Shown here: piece by piece, positions 63,210 to 64,000 of the stretch | Layout: the number at the start of each line of letters is the position of its first letter | Numbering within the stretch: position 1 is the stretch's first letter | Assembly: GCA_017871115.1 (NCBI GenBank) | Contig: JAFCIZ010000005.1 | Span: 1,968,501-2,032,500, forward strand | DNA from: Cunninghamella blakesleeana | Lineage: Eukaryota; Mucoromycota; Mucoromycetes; Mucorales; Cunninghamellaceae | DNA length: 64,000 nt | Direction: 5' to 3' | Notes under the pieces: generated by a model | What the model saw: only the letters and a program-made list of their open reading frames with translations | What the model was told of the DNA's origin: nothing | The model's database searches: none | Translations under genes and position numbers: made by a program

Positions 63210-64000
63210 TTAGCATTGTCCTCTTGTATACTGATTTATCCAGTCAACATACGTAGCCACGCGAGCAAAATAAATGTTAGCACCCTCTGTCCCACATGGA
63301 TGCGATCCAATCATACCTGATGTAAGCCCCACTAAATTAAAAACACCATTCATTTCATACATTAATGGCCCACCACTATCCCCATAACATGTTGATCTTC
63401 CGCCCCTTATTTGTGCACAAATCTGTGTTTGATGGTTACTTCCTAGTCGGTAGCAATTAAAATCTTCTGCTAGCTGTACTTCTTGTAAAATAGGAGAAGG
63501 TGGTCCATTTTCATTTATAAAACCCCATCCAGCAGTAGTAAAATAGCCAGGGTATGCAGCTAATCCAGCTGGAGGAAGACAGATAGGTTGAACAGCTGCG
63601 CTGTATAAAATAGGTCTATCCAATTGGAGAAGCGCTACATCATTTTGAAGTGTTTGCCCCGCCATATAGTTAGGATGGCGTATAACACCAACAACACTGA
63701 AGCCACCATTAGGGGTATTTTGAGAATTCACGCCACCAATGTGTACAACAATCTGCTTGCTTCTATCTTCTACACAAGATCCAGACGTAATTATCCATTG
63801 TCGGTTTATAATACTCCCTGTACATGCATTTACTTTACGACCATTTTCTAAAAAAGATATATGAGCCATCCATGGATATTTGGTAGGATTCATAACATAT
63901 TGTCCATTAGTTATAAATTTACTTGCTCCAAATCTTCTACCACAAAGACAATTTGCAGTGACTGATAAGCAAAATGAAAGTAAGATGTAGAAACTATGTA
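63210..64000 (-). CDS. trypsin-like (S1 family) serine protease homologue with substituted catalytic His, 5' end cut by window
   Basis: Single exon within the window. The frame runs off the right edge at 63998, upstream of a signal-peptide-like stretch (SFYILLSFCLSVTA), so only a few N-terminal codons including the start are missing. Then follow CLCGRRFGASKFITNGQY and PTKYPWMAHISFL, the usual S1 activation-site layout. The catalytic His region reads QWIITSGSCV where active enzymes have W-x-x-TAAHC, so His is Ser. The Asp region (LQNDVALLQLD) and Ser region (STCYGDSGGPLMY) are intact; the pocket residue three before that Ser's GD is Ser (chymotrypsin-like position 189). Cys pairs are kept (CTGS...SGSC, CYRL, CAQI...STC, HPCG). 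It is predicted secreted and, by family rules, a poor or inactive protease. S1 proteins are patchy in fungi, so transfer or lineage-specific retention is possible. Confidence 0.85.
   Translation of the reverse strand, partial: HSFYILLSFCLSVTANCLCGRRFGASKFITNGQYVMNPTKYPWMAHISFLENGRKVNACTGSIINRQWIITSGSCVEDRSKQIVVHIGGVNSQNTPNGGFSVVGVIRHPNYMAGQTLQNDVALLQLDRPILYSAAVQPICLPPAGLAAYPGYFTTAGWGFINENGPPSPILQEVQLAEDFNCYRLGSNHQTQICAQIRGGRSTCYGDSGGPLMYEMNGVFNLVGLTSGMIGSHPCGTEGANIYFARVATYVDWINQYTRGQC

Overview
The window is nuclear DNA from a very AT-rich fungus. Its genes are broken by many short spliceosomal introns with GTAAGT/GTATAT-like donors and TAG/CAG acceptors, they use the standard genetic code, and they are separated by poly-A, poly-T and AT-microsatellite spacers. 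The gene set is fungal (Mdm10, Stt4-type PI 4-kinase, Zn2Cys6 protein, xi-class GST), but it also includes an elongin-B-like protein and a trypsin-like protein that common yeasts lack. I infer an early-diverging fungus, most likely Mucoromycota; species is not determinable from the sequence alone. I reconstructed exon structures by hand from reading frame, splice signals and family conservation. I find 22 protein-coding genes and one tRNA. No rRNA, CRISPR array or intact transposon is visible.

Layout. 0.3-6.3 kb: short tropomyosin (+), mitochondrial or cytosolic xi-class GST (-), a small unknown protein (+), RNA polymerase III subunit RPC6/RPC34 (-). 8.1-15 kb: minimal Zn2Cys6 protein (-), promethin-like membrane protein (-), class II DYRK kinase (+). 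15.5-21.1 kb: intracellular GH31 glycosidase (+), a possible Sld7/MTBP-like replication protein (+), tRNA-Leu(CAG) (+). 22.2-29.9 kb: mitochondrial alanine aminotransferase (+) and the 17-exon cohesin subunit Scc3/STAG (+). 30.2-39.6 kb: 12-exon PI 4-kinase III alpha/Stt4 (-) and a mitochondrial Methyltransf_28/NDUFAF7-family protein (-). 40.3-46.9 kb: Prx5/PMP20-type peroxiredoxin (+), elongin-B-like protein (+), Baeyer-Villiger-type flavin monooxygenase (-). 47.7-57.8 kb: eRF1 (-) divergent from CCT1/TCP1-alpha (+), then Mdm10 (-) divergent from the CCCH protein Nab2/ZC3H14 (+). 59.7-64 kb: MFS sugar transporter (+) and an S1 serine-protease homologue (-) cut by the right edge.

Most genes are housekeeping and scattered. 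I see no biosynthetic cluster or operon-like system. Loose functional themes are mitochondria and ER contacts (Mdm10, Stt4, ALT, Methyltransf_28, promethin-like), gene expression (RPC6, eRF1, Nab2, elongin B, tRNA-Leu) and chromosome biology (Scc3, possible Sld7).

The most notable observations are splicing extremes: an apparent 2-nt internal exon in the monooxygenase, and two neighbouring genes whose first coding exon is just the ATG. Others are a trypsin-like protein whose catalytic His is replaced by Ser, a tropomyosin shortened by about one actin-binding period, and an exon-like relic region at 43.3-44.2 kb.
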